Shown here: piece by piece, positions 37,491-48,447 of the stretch | Layout: every line of letters begins with the position of its first letter | Numbering within the stretch: the first letter of the stretch is position 1 | DNA from: Kibdelosporangium banguiense | GTDB lineage: Bacteria; Actinomycetota; Actinomycetes; Mycobacteriales; Pseudonocardiaceae | Direction: 5' to 3' | DNA length: 64,000 nt | NCBI RefSeq assembly: GCF_017876405.1 | Contig: NZ_JAGINW010000001.1 | Location: 6,213,203-6,277,202 of the forward strand | Notes under the pieces: model-generated | The model's input: only the letters and a program-made list of their open reading frames with translations | Told to the model about the DNA's origin: nothing | Database searches by the model: none | Translations under genes and position numbers: made by a program

Positions 37491-37964
37491 ATGAGCGAGA
37501 TGCGCGTCGTTGGCGTGCGGGTCGAACTGCCCGCAAACCAGCCGATCTTGTTGCTGCGCGAGACTGAGGGCGAACGCTACCTGCCGATCTGGATCGGCTC
37601 GGTCGAGGCGACTGCGATCGCGTTGGAGCAGCAGGGTGTCCGGCCGGCCCGGCCGCTGACCCACGATCTGCTCAAGGATGTGATCGCGGCTCTCGGACGC
37701 GAACTGGAACAGGTGCGGATCACCGATCTGCGCGAGGGCACCTTCTTCGCCGAGCTCGTGTTCGACGGGGACATCCGGGTCTCGGCCCGGCCGAGCGACT
37801 CGGTCGCGCTGGCACTGCGAATAGGTGTTCCGATCCACGCGGAGGACTCGGTGCTCGCCGAGGCCGGGCTGATCATCCCGGACGAGCAGGAAGACGAAGT
37901 CGAGAAGTTCCGCGAGTTCCTGGATTCGGTATCCCCCGAGGATTTTAGGGGTGCGGACACCTGA
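37491..37964 (+). CDS. Bifunctional nuclease (DUF151) family protein
   Basis: A 157-aa protein with the DUF151 fold: VVGVRVELPANQPILLLRE, then YLPIWIGSVEATAIALEQQG and RPSDSVALALRIGVPI. It matches Rv1829 in M. tuberculosis by position and size. GAGGGAGG precedes the ATG by 9 bp. Plant and bacterial relatives have nuclease activity or bind nucleic acid; the cellular role is unclear. An intergenic gap of 175 bp separates it from ftsR. Confidence 0.9.
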   Translation: MSEMRVVGVRVELPANQPILLLRETEGERYLPIWIGSVEATAIALEQQGVRPARPLTHDLLKDVIAALGRELEQVRITDLREGTFFAELVFDGDIRVSARPSDSVALALRIGVPIHAEDSVLAEAGLIIPDEQEDEVEKFREFLDSVSPEDFRGADT

Positions 37965-38096
37965 GCTTGCTTCTTTCAGGTGTCCGCCGGCCCCGAACGG
38001 ACCAACTGCGTTGCCGGCTGTTCCCGCTCTGTCATGGTTCAAACATGTGAGTGTCGTGAACCACTTCCGGACCTTCGGCGCTCCCCGCGCGTCGCG

Positions 38097-38125
38097 TTGA
38101 CCACGCTGCCCGCCCGTCCTACCTT
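38097..38125 (+). promoter_or_regulatory. Vegetative-type promoter before the second MerR gene
   Basis: TTGACC at 38097-38102, a 17-bp spacer and TACCTT at 38120-38125 fit a housekeeping-sigma promoter. It would start transcription about 105 bp before the MerR-type gene at 38239. Confidence 0.5.
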
Positions 38126-38238
38126 CAGAGAAGAGCGCATGACGACGGTGTGACCACCAGAGGCACCGCCGTCGAATGCTCATGACCGGCGGTTTCCTGT
38201 CCTGGGGTGGGGCGCCGGGGACGATGGGAGGCAGCGTG

Positions 38239-38811
38239 ATGGAGCAACGGCCTGACAGTCCGCTCGCCGGCGTGGACGCCGGTGAACAGGGCGAACTGTT
38301 CCCGGACGCTTCACTGCCGGACGAGCTGGTCGGCTACCGTGGTCCGGCCGCGTGTCAGATCGCGGGGATAACTTACCGTCAGCTCGATTACTGGGCGCGC
38401 ACGGGGTTGGTGGCACCGTCGATCCGCACGGCCCACGGCTCGGGTAGCCAGCGCCTGTACTCGTTCAAGGACATTCTCGTGTTGAAGGTGGTCAAGCGGC
38501 TGCTGGACACCGGTGTCTCACTGCAGAACATCCGGGTCGCGGTCGACCATCTGCGCCGCCGCGGCGTCCGGGACCTCGCGAAGATCACCCTGTTCAGTGA
38601 CGGCACGACCGTCTACGAGTGCTCCTCGCCGGAGGAGGTCGTGGATCTGCTGCAGGGCGGCCAGGGCGTGTTCGGCATCGCGGTCAGCGGTGCGATGCGG
38701 GAGATCAGCGGCACCATCCACGAGTTCCCGGCCGAACGGGCCGACGGCGCCGAGCTGATTCCGCATGACGACGAACTGTCGGCCAGGCGCCGCGCTCGCA
38801 ACGCCGGATGA
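38239..38811 (+). CDS. MerR-like transcriptional regulator (Rv1830 homologue)
   Basis: A 190-aa regulator. An acidic leader is followed by YRGPAACQIAGITYRQLDYW, the MerR-type helix, and RTAHGSGSQRLYSFKD, then a leucine-rich dimerisation helix with RVAVDHLRRRGVRDLAKI. It matches Rv1830 in place (after the DUF151 protein and before gcvP/gcvB). GGGAGG lies 8 bp before the ATG at 38239; an upstream ATG at 38182 has no such site. The target genes are not known here. The riboswitch of gcvP follows 60 bp after the stop. Confidence 0.9.
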   Translation: MEQRPDSPLAGVDAGEQGELFPDASLPDELVGYRGPAACQIAGITYRQLDYWARTGLVAPSIRTAHGSGSQRLYSFKDILVLKVVKRLLDTGVSLQNIRVAVDHLRRRGVRDLAKITLFSDGTTVYECSSPEEVVDLLQGGQGVFGIAVSGAMREISGTIHEFPAERADGAELIPHDDELSARRRARNAG

Positions 38812-38870
38812 CTCACAGTTGGACCACGGCTGATCGGCTTCACGCTATCCTTCTCGGGTAGTCGCTGATC

Positions 38871-39065
38871 TCGTGCGGGAGAGTCCAGGCCCGTTCGTGC
38901 TGGCGCCGAAGGAGCAATTCCTCCCCGGAACCTCTCAGGCATCCAGGACCGCGCGAGGAGACGCCTCTGGAAAGTGGGTTTTCAAGCCCCGCCGACGGTG
39001 AAAGCCCGCGTGAGCGGGTGAACCTCTCAGGCGCCCGTGTGATGGGTATGGACAGAGGGGGAGGG
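38871..39065 (+). ncRNA. Tandem glycine riboswitch before gcvP
   Basis: Two aptamers in tandem. The first (about 38871-38973) has GGGAGAGTCC, GCGCCGAAGGAGCAA and CCTCTCAGGC, then CGCCTCTGGAAAG. The second (about 38975-39063) has CGCCGACGGTGAAAG and AACCTCTCAGGCGC, ending GGACAGAGGGGGA. These are the conserved cores of the gcvT-type glycine aptamer. It lies in the 5' leader of gcvP, so glycine binding should raise gcvP expression. A possible -10 element TATCCT is at 38846-38851. Confidence 0.95.
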
Positions 39066-39101
39066 CCTGCTTGAGCACGCCTGAACCCAGCCGGAGGACC
39101 G

Positions 39102-41975
<2,874 letters not shown>

Positions 41976-41982
41976 GTCCGTC

Positions 41983-42005
41983 GCTCCCGTCCCTGGGGCG
42001 GGAGC
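41983..42005. terminator. Hairpin between convergent gcvP and DUF4231 genes
   Basis: GCTCCCG at 41983-41989 pairs with CGGGAGC at 41999-42005 (7 bp, 9-nt loop). Outer arms GCTGAG/CTCAGC (41971-41976 and 42008-42013) can extend it. It may end transcription from both sides. Confidence 0.55.
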
Positions 42006-42008
42006 TTC

Positions 42009-42512
42009 TCAGCGGGTGGTGCCCTGCGCTGTCCCGGGTGGGGTGACGTTCTCGAAGAAGGTCTTGGCTTCCTGCGCGCGGATCTGGGCGAGCTGGCCGA
42101 GGAAGGCGTTGGTCAGCTCGACGGTCTGCTTGTCGGTGTTGTTGGTGCCGTTCTTCGGCAGGTTCGTCCGCCAGGCCCAGTAGGCCGCGGTCACGGCGGC
42201 CTCGGTGTTGCGCAGCAGGATCCAGGACTGGTCCCAGCGGTAGAAGGCGTGCAGACCGGTGAGCACCGCGATGACCATGCCCGCGAGCGAGACGACCGTC
42301 GCCTTGGCCGGATAGTCCAGGTTCGTCAGAACCGGCAGGCCGGCACCGACCAGGATGATCAGGATTCCGCTCAGCCGGTGGTACACGCGGTGCCAGCCCG
42401 CCCGGGAGTCGTAGTACGCGCGCAACCGCACCGCGTACTCATCCGCCGCTGTCACCAGCCCCTTGCCGTCGATGTCCGGCCCCGTCTTGGGAAAGGGTTG
42501 CTTGAAGGCCAC
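42009..42512 (-). CDS. DUF4231/SLATT-like two-TM membrane protein
   Basis: A 167-aa protein with two adjacent transmembrane segments (about 48-64, ILIILVGAGLPVL, and 72-90, VVSLAGMVIAVLTGL), then FYRWDQSWILLRNTEAA, the segment typical of DUF4231. GAGGGGG lies before the GTG at 42512. SLATT-type proteins of this shape are often linked to nucleotide-signalling defence systems as putative pore-formers, but no partner enzyme is adjacent. The start lies 74 bp inside the end of the upstream membrane-protein gene. Confidence 0.75.
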   Translation of the reverse strand: MAFKQPFPKTGPDIDGKGLVTAADEYAVRLRAYYDSRAGWHRVYHRLSGILIILVGAGLPVLTNLDYPAKATVVSLAGMVIAVLTGLHAFYRWDQSWILLRNTEAAVTAAYWAWRTNLPKNGTNNTDKQTVELTNAFLGQLAQIRAQEAKTFFENVTPPGTAQGTTR

Positions 42513-43182
42513 GCGTTACCCCCTCAGGTTCGAGCCCGGAGCCTACTGACTGCCGCAACCGGACCAACCTCACGCCCCACGTGACGATCCAGGCGACCCA
42601 CATCAGCCAGCCCGTCAGACCCAGCAGGCCAAGCGGGCCTGCATGGTCGATGACCAGCGGCGTGAGGGTCGCCGAGCTGAACATGAACACGGCCGATGTC
42701 AGGCCCAGGATGCCGTGCCAGGGCCGGATGAAGCCTGCCCGCAGACCGCTGACGGACAGGCCCACGAGTGCGATCGCCAGGAACGTGCCGTTGAGGGTGA
42801 ACAGTGCGTCGTGCAGGGCCCACAAGGCGCCGTCGGGGCTGTTGGTGAGGGCGAGCCGGAGCGCGATCACGCCTGCGAACGCGGCGTTCTGCAGGAGCAG
42901 ACCGGCGAAGCCGACGAGAGCCCAGCCGCGTTCGGACTGCCAGAGCGCGCAGAGCGCGCCCGCGCCGAAGATCGTGGCCAGGACCCAGGCAGCGGGAGCA
43001 AGCGCGGAGGCGAGGCCGACGAGGCCTGAGTTCGTGGTGAAGAAGGCGGTGACTTCGGCGATTTCAGTGCCGGTCAAGGGAAAACCGGCCGGCACTACGA
43101 TCGCGTTGCCAAGAACGATCATGATGGCGAAGCCGATGGCGGCGACGCCCCCGACCTGGACTATATTGAGTTTACGCGTCAT
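42439..43182 (-). CDS. Polytopic membrane protein of unknown function
   Basis: A 247-aa protein with about six or seven hydrophobic segments, beginning MTRKLNIVQVGGVAAIGFAI. No family was recognised. The ATG at 43182 lies inside a palindrome (TATATT-C-AATATA) and is divergent from a TetR gene 35 bp away, so it is probably the TetR target. The C-terminal tail of about 40 residues overlaps the DUF4231 start in another frame. The longer frame starting at 43509 is rejected because it covers the TetR gene. Confidence 0.7.
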   Translation of the reverse strand: MTRKLNIVQVGGVAAIGFAIMIVLGNAIVVPAGFPLTGTEIAEVTAFFTTNSGLVGLASALAPAAWVLATIFGAGALCALWQSERGWALVGFAGLLLQNAAFAGVIALRLALTNSPDGALWALHDALFTLNGTFLAIALVGLSVSGLRAGFIRPWHGILGLTSAVFMFSSATLTPLVIDHAGPLGLLGLTGWLMWVAWIVTWGVRLVRLRQSVGSGLEPEGVTRGLQATLSQDGAGHRRQGAGDSGG

Positions 43183-43194
43183 ATATTCAATATA
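43162..43194. promoter_or_regulatory. TetR operator candidate in the divergent gap
   Basis: A perfect 13-bp palindrome TATATT-C-AATATA at 43182-43194, and a second copy of TATATTGA at 43162-43169 that is inverted relative to TCAATATA at 43187-43194. It covers the start codon of the membrane-protein gene and lies 23 bp before the TetR start. Confidence 0.55.
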
Positions 43195-43217
43195 AGCAGC
43201 GGAAGAGGTTGCTGGCA

Positions 43218-43823
43218 ATGAGCGAACGACGTCAGTACGACTCGTTGCGGCGCACTGTGCAGGCACAGGAGACGCGTGCGGACATCGCGCGTGCGGCACG
43301 CAAGCTGTTCGTCGAACAAGGTTGGGCGGCGACGACCGTGCGGGACGTGGCGCGTGAGGCGGGTGTGTCCGTGCCGACGGTCTACGCGGCGTACACCAAC
43401 AAGACCGGGCTGGCCATGGCGTTGGCCGACGCCGCCGACCTGACGGCCGACGGCGCCAAGCTGCTCGAAGAACTCGAAGCCGCCGGCCCCAGAGAGCAAC
43501 TGGCGGCAATGGCCGGCTATGACAGGCGGCTGTTCGATCGAGCGGGCGACATCATCCTGCTCGTACGCAACGCGGGACCTGAACTGGCCGCGATGTACCT
43601 GGAGGCACGCAGACGCGGCGACGAGACCCGTATCCAGGTCTTCTCGTCGTGGCCGGCTGGTGTCCTACGCCATGACCTGGAAACGTCGGTCGACGTCTAT
43701 GCCGCGGTGTGCAACATCGACGTCTACACAACGCTCACCACCGAACGCGGGTGGGAGCCTGACCGGATCGAACAGTGGTGGAGCCGGATGCTCGCCCGTG
43801 AACTCCTGGGTGGCAGCGCCTAG
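43218..43823 (+). CDS. TetR/AcrR-family transcriptional regulator
   Basis: A 201-aa repressor. The HTH is at about 20-65 (RADIARAARKLFVEQGW, then TVRDVAREAGVSVPTVYAAY), followed by a helical ligand-binding domain. The ATG at 43218 has AGAGG 9 bp upstream; a TTG at 43209 is in frame. It is divergent from a membrane-protein gene and probably regulates it through the palindromes at 43162-43194. The C-terminal end overlaps the converging aldo/keto reductase by 4 bp. Confidence 0.88.
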   Translation: MSERRQYDSLRRTVQAQETRADIARAARKLFVEQGWAATTVRDVAREAGVSVPTVYAAYTNKTGLAMALADAADLTADGAKLLEELEAAGPREQLAAMAGYDRRLFDRAGDIILLVRNAGPELAAMYLEARRRGDETRIQVFSSWPAGVLRHDLETSVDVYAAVCNIDVYTTLTTERGWEPDRIEQWWSRMLARELLGGSA

Positions 43824-44644
43824 CCGAAGTGGTCCGGGTGCGGCCCGACCCGGGAGTCGTTGTGCATCTCCGAGAGGGCCAGCACGTCGTCCTCGGCGAG
43901 TTCGAAGTCGAACACGTCGATGTTCTCCCGGATCCGGGCCGGCTGCACCGACTTGGGGATCACGACGTTGCCCAGTTCCAGGTGCCAGCGCAGGATCACC
44001 TGGGCCGGGGTCTTGCCGTACTTCTCGGCCATCAGGCCGATGCTCTCGTCGGTGACGAGCCTGCCCTGCGCCAGCGGGCTCCACGCCTCGGTCACGATGC
44101 CGTGCTCGCTGTGGTAGGCCCGCAGGTTGTCCTGGATCAGGTTCGGGTGCAGCTCGATCTGGTTGATCGCCGGCACTGTGCCGGTCTGCTCGCTCAGCCG
44201 GCGCAGGTGCGAGATCTGGAAGTTCGACACCCCGATCGCCCGGACCCGCTCATCGGCCGCGAGCTTCTCGAACGCCTTCCACGTCTGCACGAAGTCCCCG
44301 CGCGACGGCGCCGGCCAGTGGATCAGGAACAGGTCGAGGTACTCCAGTCCCAGCCGCTGGAGACTCTCGTCGAACGCGGTGATCGCGGCGTCGTAGCCCA
44401 GCGCGTTGTGCCACAGCTTCGTGGTCACGAAGAGCTCTTCACGCGGCACACTGGACTGCTTGAGGGCCTCGCCCACGCTCTTCTCGTTGCCGTAGATCGA
44501 AGCCGTGTCGAAACTCCGGTACCCGGCCTCAAGCGCGGTCTCGATCACCTCGCCCACGACAGTGTCGTGCACGAGCGCGACCCCGAAACCGACCTGCGGA
44601 ATGGACACGCCGTTGTTCAACTGAACGGCAGGAACCTCGCCCAT
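43820..44644 (-). CDS. Aldo/keto reductase
   Basis: A 274-aa NADPH-dependent reductase of the 2,5-diketo-gluconate reductase-like group. The catalytic residues are seen in SFDTASIYGNEKSVGEAL (Asp, Tyr), TTKLWH (Lys) and FLIHWPAP (His). The NADP-binding segments VIPKSVQPARIRENIDVFDF are near the C-terminus. The ATG at 44644 follows GGAGG; the much longer frame to 45196 has no matching sequence upstream. It reduces an unknown carbonyl compound. Confidence 0.92.
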   Translation of the reverse strand: MGEVPAVQLNNGVSIPQVGFGVALVHDTVVGEVIETALEAGYRSFDTASIYGNEKSVGEALKQSSVPREELFVTTKLWHNALGYDAAITAFDESLQRLGLEYLDLFLIHWPAPSRGDFVQTWKAFEKLAADERVRAIGVSNFQISHLRRLSEQTGTVPAINQIELHPNLIQDNLRAYHSEHGIVTEAWSPLAQGRLVTDESIGLMAEKYGKTPAQVILRWHLELGNVVIPKSVQPARIRENIDVFDFELAEDDVLALSEMHNDSRVGPHPDHFG

Positions 44645-44781
44645 CAAAGAACAGCCTCCGGATCGCATCGCACAACGACCCCGGATGGTAGTGGTACACC
44701 ACCGCCATCCCCGGTTCGGTCCCACCGAGACACCCCGGCCCTGCGCAAACACCCATGCGCACAGTGCCGGGACAGGCCTCG

Positions 44782-46899
44782 TCAGACCGGTTCGGCGGTG
44801 CGCACCCGCTTGCGGCCCGGCGTCCACCAGTTGAGGTTGCCGAGCATCGCCATCGTGGCCGGGACGAGCAGGCACCGCACGACGGTCGCGTCCACGGCGA
44901 TGGCGACTGCCAGGCCGACGCCGAACATCTTGATCGTCGGGTCGTTGTTGGGCACGAACGCGAGGAAGACCCCGACCATGATCGCGGCCGCCGCGGTGAT
45001 CACCCGGCCGGTGCCGAGCAGGCCCTCGCGGACCGATCGCAGGTTGTCCCCGGTCCGCTTCCAGCGCCGCTGGACGTCGCTGAGCAGGAAGACCTCGTAG
45101 TCCATCGACAGGCCGAACAGCAGCGCGAACAGCATGAGCGGCACGAAGCTCGGAATGGGCACCGGACCGGAGAGCCCGATCCAGGTCACACCCCATCCCC
45201 AGGTGAACACTGCCGTCAGCACGCCGTAGGCGGCCCCGATGGAGATGAAGTCCATGACGGCCGCTTTGAGGGCGAGCAGCGGTGCCCGGAAGGCGAACAG
45301 CAGGACCGCGACCGACAGCAGCAGCACGACTCCGATGACGAGCGGCAGCTTGTCGGTGACCCGATCGGCGAGATCCACCCGGGCGGCGGTGCTGCCGCCG
45401 ACGTGCACGGTCATGCCCGGCACGGACTGGCTGCGCAGGCGATGGACGAGGTCTGCCGTCGCCGGGTCACCGCCTGAGGTCGAGGCGATCACCTGGACCG
45501 TGACGACCCGACCGTCCCCGGACGGCGTCGTCGGCCCGACGGCGGCCACCCCCGGCTGGGCCCACACCATCGCCACTAGCGGGGGCACACGGGAATCCTG
45601 GGCGCCGGTGACCGGCGTCGGCAGTTGGCCGAGCACCGTGAGCGGCGTGCCCGCGCCGGGGCCGAATGCCGCCGAGATGGCGTCGTTCGCCTGACGGACG
45701 GCAGTGGCCTCCGGCGAGGACCCGGCGTCCAGTTGGCCGAGCCGCAGGTCGGTCGCTGGTGCGGCGAGCAGGACCAGCAGCACGACCGCGGACCCGCCGG
45801 CCAGCCAGGGCCGTCGAGTCACCCGGTCGGCCTGGCGTGCCCAGAAACCACCGGAGCCGGTGCGGCGGGCGAGCCGGTTGTAGAGCCTCCCGCCGCGGGC
45901 GAGCGGCCCTCCGGCGAGCGAGGTCAGTGCGGGCAGCAGCGTCAGCGCGGCGAGAACGGCGAACAGGACCGCGATCCCGCAGGTCCAGGCCAGCGTCTGC
46001 AGCAGCGGCACCTCGGTCAGGCTCAGCCCCGCGAGCGCGACCGCGACCGTCACACCGGCGACGACCACCGCCGTGCCGGAGTCGGCGGCCGCGCGTTGGA
46101 TGGCCCGCGACACCGTGAGGCCTGAGCGTGTCAACGTGCGGAACCGGCTGAGCAGGAACAGTGAGTAGTCGATGCCGACGCCGAGGCCGACCATGAGGGC
46201 CAGGGTGGACGCCTGAGCCGGCATCGAGGTCAGGTTCCCGGCGAGCCCCACGATCTCCAGCGTCGCGAGCACCGAGAGCGCCGCGGACAGCAGCGCCAGC
46301 GCCGCACCGACAAGGCCGCCCAGCGCGAGGAAAAGCACGAGGGCGGCCAGGATCAGGCCGAAGAACTCGTTGCCGGTGTTGCCCGAGCCGTCGATGACCT
46401 GGGCGAGCGCCCCGCCGGGAAGTACTCGCAGGCCGGCGTCGGCGGCGGGCTTGGCGGCTTCGATGACGGCGTGTGCCATGGCCTTGGTGAGCTCCGCGCG
46501 GCGGACGTCCAGCCCCACCGTGAACCAGCCGGTGCGGCCGTCCGCGGACAGCGACCCTTCCTGCGGTGAGGGTGGTTTCACCGTCGTCACGTGCTCGGCT
46601 CCCCAGAGGGAGGCCGCTGTCGCCACCAGGGTCCCGTCGTCCAGCCGCCCGTCCCGGGCCACCACGATCACGGTCCCCGAGGTGAGCGGTGTCGCCGAAG
46701 ACGCCGTCAGATCCCGCACGAGCTGGGCGTCGGTACCCGGCAGACTCACGTCGTTGTCCGTCGGCGTGCCGATCACTCGCGCCGTCATCACCAGTGCCAG
46801 CACCAGCAGCACCCACGCGCCGATCACGACTAATCGATACCGGACGCACGTCCGGCACACCGCCGCGACGGCCCGAGCCGCTCTTTCCCCCAGAACCAT
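44782..46899 (-). CDS. MMPL-family RND transporter
   Basis: A 705-aa transporter with about 12 transmembrane segments in two repeats, each followed by the conserved GVGIDYSLFLLSR and FGLSMDYEVFLLS motifs. Two extracytoplasmic loops are present, and the overall layout equals small actinobacterial MMPL proteins. It uses proton motive force to export lipids, siderophores or drugs. The ATG at 46899 gives MVLGERAAR; ATG at 46920 is also in frame. No regulator is adjacent in this direction, but a palindrome at 46955-46970 lies 56 bp upstream. Confidence 0.9.
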   Translation of the reverse strand: MVLGERAARAVAAVCRTCVRYRLVVIGAWVLLVLALVMTARVIGTPTDNDVSLPGTDAQLVRDLTASSATPLTSGTVIVVARDGRLDDGTLVATAASLWGAEHVTTVKPPSPQEGSLSADGRTGWFTVGLDVRRAELTKAMAHAVIEAAKPAADAGLRVLPGGALAQVIDGSGNTGNEFFGLILAALVLFLALGGLVGAALALLSAALSVLATLEIVGLAGNLTSMPAQASTLALMVGLGVGIDYSLFLLSRFRTLTRSGLTVSRAIQRAAADSGTAVVVAGVTVAVALAGLSLTEVPLLQTLAWTCGIAVLFAVLAALTLLPALTSLAGGPLARGGRLYNRLARRTGSGGFWARQADRVTRRPWLAGGSAVVLLVLLAAPATDLRLGQLDAGSSPEATAVRQANDAISAAFGPGAGTPLTVLGQLPTPVTGAQDSRVPPLVAMVWAQPGVAAVGPTTPSGDGRVVTVQVIASTSGGDPATADLVHRLRSQSVPGMTVHVGGSTAARVDLADRVTDKLPLVIGVVLLLSVAVLLFAFRAPLLALKAAVMDFISIGAAYGVLTAVFTWGWGVTWIGLSGPVPIPSFVPLMLFALLFGLSMDYEVFLLSDVQRRWKRTGDNLRSVREGLLGTGRVITAAAAIMVGVFLAFVPNNDPTIKMFGVGLAVAIAVDATVVRCLLVPATMAMLGNLNWWTPGRKRVRTAEPV

Positions 46900-46954
46900 C
46901 GCGGCAGCATAGCCACGCAACCCCAGCTACAGCCGTCGGAGGCTGGGACAGTCC

Positions 46955-46970
46955 TTGTTATCGCTAACAA
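46955..46970. promoter_or_regulatory. LacI-type operator candidate 1, TTGTTA-tcgc-TAACAA
   Basis: A perfect 6-bp inverted repeat with a 4-bp spacer, upstream of both the MMPL gene (leftward) and the GH43 gene (rightward). The core TTA-TCGC-TAA is close to LacI/GalR-family sites. Confidence 0.45.
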
Positions 46971-47056
46971 CCATCGTTGTGCGCGACTGCGATACGCCTG
47001 CTGGATTGCAGTAGGCGACAACGTTATTGCCAGAGAGCCGGAACGTCCCGCATAGT

Positions 47057-47068
47057 GTTAGCGCTCAC
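47057..47068. promoter_or_regulatory. LacI-type operator candidate 2, GTTAGCGCTCAC
   Basis: A palindrome centred on AGCGCT with one mismatched pair. It lies 37 bp before the first GH43 gene and 100 bp (centre to centre) from the similar site at 46955-46970. LacI-family regulators of glycoside-hydrolase genes in actinomycetes bind this sort of core. Confidence 0.5.
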
Positions 47069-47104
47069 TTTCCGGTGCCTATCAACGTTGCAAGGAGCCG
47101 GTCC

Positions 47105-48436
47105 ATGCGCAAGCTGGTTGCCGCGTGCGCGGCACTCGCCGCCTTGTCAGGTGCTGTCGCCGTCCCCTCGGTGGCTCTGGCTGCCGGCCCCGCGCCGCAC
47201 TACCTGATGACCGCGTTCACCAACAGCAGCGAGTCGAACATGTATGTCTACGACTCGGCGAACGCGACGAACTTCACGCAGGTCAGGGCGAACGCCTATA
47301 CGCCGCCGTCGGGCCTGATCCGGGACCCCAGTGTCGTCAGGCATACCGACGGCTACTACTACATCGTCTACACCACGAACTGGACGGGCGACACGATCGG
47401 CTTCGCGCGCAGCGCCGACTACGTGAGCTGGACGTTCCTGCGCAACGTCCGGGTCGGCCTCAACGGCGCCACTGGCAGCACTTGGGCGCCGGAGTGGTTC
47501 AAGGACACCGACGGCAGCGTGCACGTGATCTTCTCGGCGTCCACGACGGGCACCGCGGGGCAGTTCCGGCCGTACCGGATCACCGCGACGAACTCGGACC
47601 TGTCGGCGTGGACCAGTCCGGTCGCGCTCGGCATCCCGGCCAACTACATCGACAGCTTCGTGGTCAAGTCCGGGACCACGTACCACAACTTCCTCAAGAA
47701 CGAGACCACGAAGTACATCGAGCACGCCACCGCCACATCGCTGAGCGGCCCGTGGACATTCGCCGGGACGGGCAACTGGGCAGGCTGGGGCTCAGGTCTG
47801 GAAGGCCCCGCAGTCGTGCGGCTGCCCGATGGCCGCTGGCGGATCTACTTCGACCAGTATGGCCAGCGACGGTACTTCTACACCGACAGTGCGAACCTGA
47901 ACTCCTTCGGCGCCAAGGTGGAGCTGCCCGGCCTGTCCGGAACCGCCAGGCATTTCACGGTTCTACGCGAGGACTCCGGCGACAACACAGCTGTGCCAAC
48001 GGGTAACCGCTCCCTGCGTTCGGCCAACCTCCCCGACCGGTACGTCCGGCACCGTGACAACCTGGCCTATGTCGAGCCGGTGAGCTCGTCCAGCAGCGCC
48101 GCGGCTCGCCAGGACGCGACGTTCACCATCGTGCCCGGTCTGGCGAACGGCAACTGTTACTCGTTCCGGTCGGTGAACTTCCCTGACAGGTACCTGCGGC
48201 ACTACGCATTCCGCGTCCGGCTGGACACCAACACCGGCGACACGGTGTTCGCCCGCGACGCCACGTTCTGCGGGCGTGCCGGTCTCGCGGGCGGCGGCAC
48301 AACGTCGTTCGAGTCCTACGCGCACCCTGGCCGCTACCTGCGTCACTACAACTACGAGGTACGCGTCGACTGGCGCACGTCCGACACGGCTTTCGCCCAG
48401 GACGCGTCGTTCACCGTGTCCACACCGTTGGCCTGA
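47105..48436 (+). CDS. Secreted GH43-type arabinan/arabinoxylan hydrolase with AbfB domain
   Basis: A 443-aa protein. The signal peptide is at about 1-26 (cleavage near ALAAG). A five-bladed GH43-like catalytic region follows (about 30-295); it includes IRDPSVVRHTDGYYY (general-base Asp), STWAPEWFKDTDG and GLEGPAVVRLPDGRW (general-acid Glu). An AbfB (CBM42) arabinose-binding domain is at about 303-440 with repeated SxNxPDRYVRH and RYLRH motifs. It cleaves arabinose-containing polysaccharides outside the cell. ATG 47105 has AAGGAG upstream. A LacI-type operator precedes it, and a second GH43 gene follows 11 bp later. Confidence 0.88.
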   Translation: MRKLVAACAALAALSGAVAVPSVALAAGPAPHYLMTAFTNSSESNMYVYDSANATNFTQVRANAYTPPSGLIRDPSVVRHTDGYYYIVYTTNWTGDTIGFARSADYVSWTFLRNVRVGLNGATGSTWAPEWFKDTDGSVHVIFSASTTGTAGQFRPYRITATNSDLSAWTSPVALGIPANYIDSFVVKSGTTYHNFLKNETTKYIEHATATSLSGPWTFAGTGNWAGWGSGLEGPAVVRLPDGRWRIYFDQYGQRRYFYTDSANLNSFGAKVELPGLSGTARHFTVLREDSGDNTAVPTGNRSLRSANLPDRYVRHRDNLAYVEPVSSSSSAAARQDATFTIVPGLANGNCYSFRSVNFPDRYLRHYAFRVRLDTNTGDTVFARDATFCGRAGLAGGGTTSFESYAHPGRYLRHYNYEVRVDWRTSDTAFAQDASFTVSTPLA

Positions 48437-48447
48437 AAGGAAAGTCG

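Noticed and set aside
45467..46858. 463-codon minus-strand frame inside the MMPL gene
   Set aside because: Different frame of the same strand, Arg/Gly-rich with no transmembrane pattern; the MMPL frame has all family motifs.
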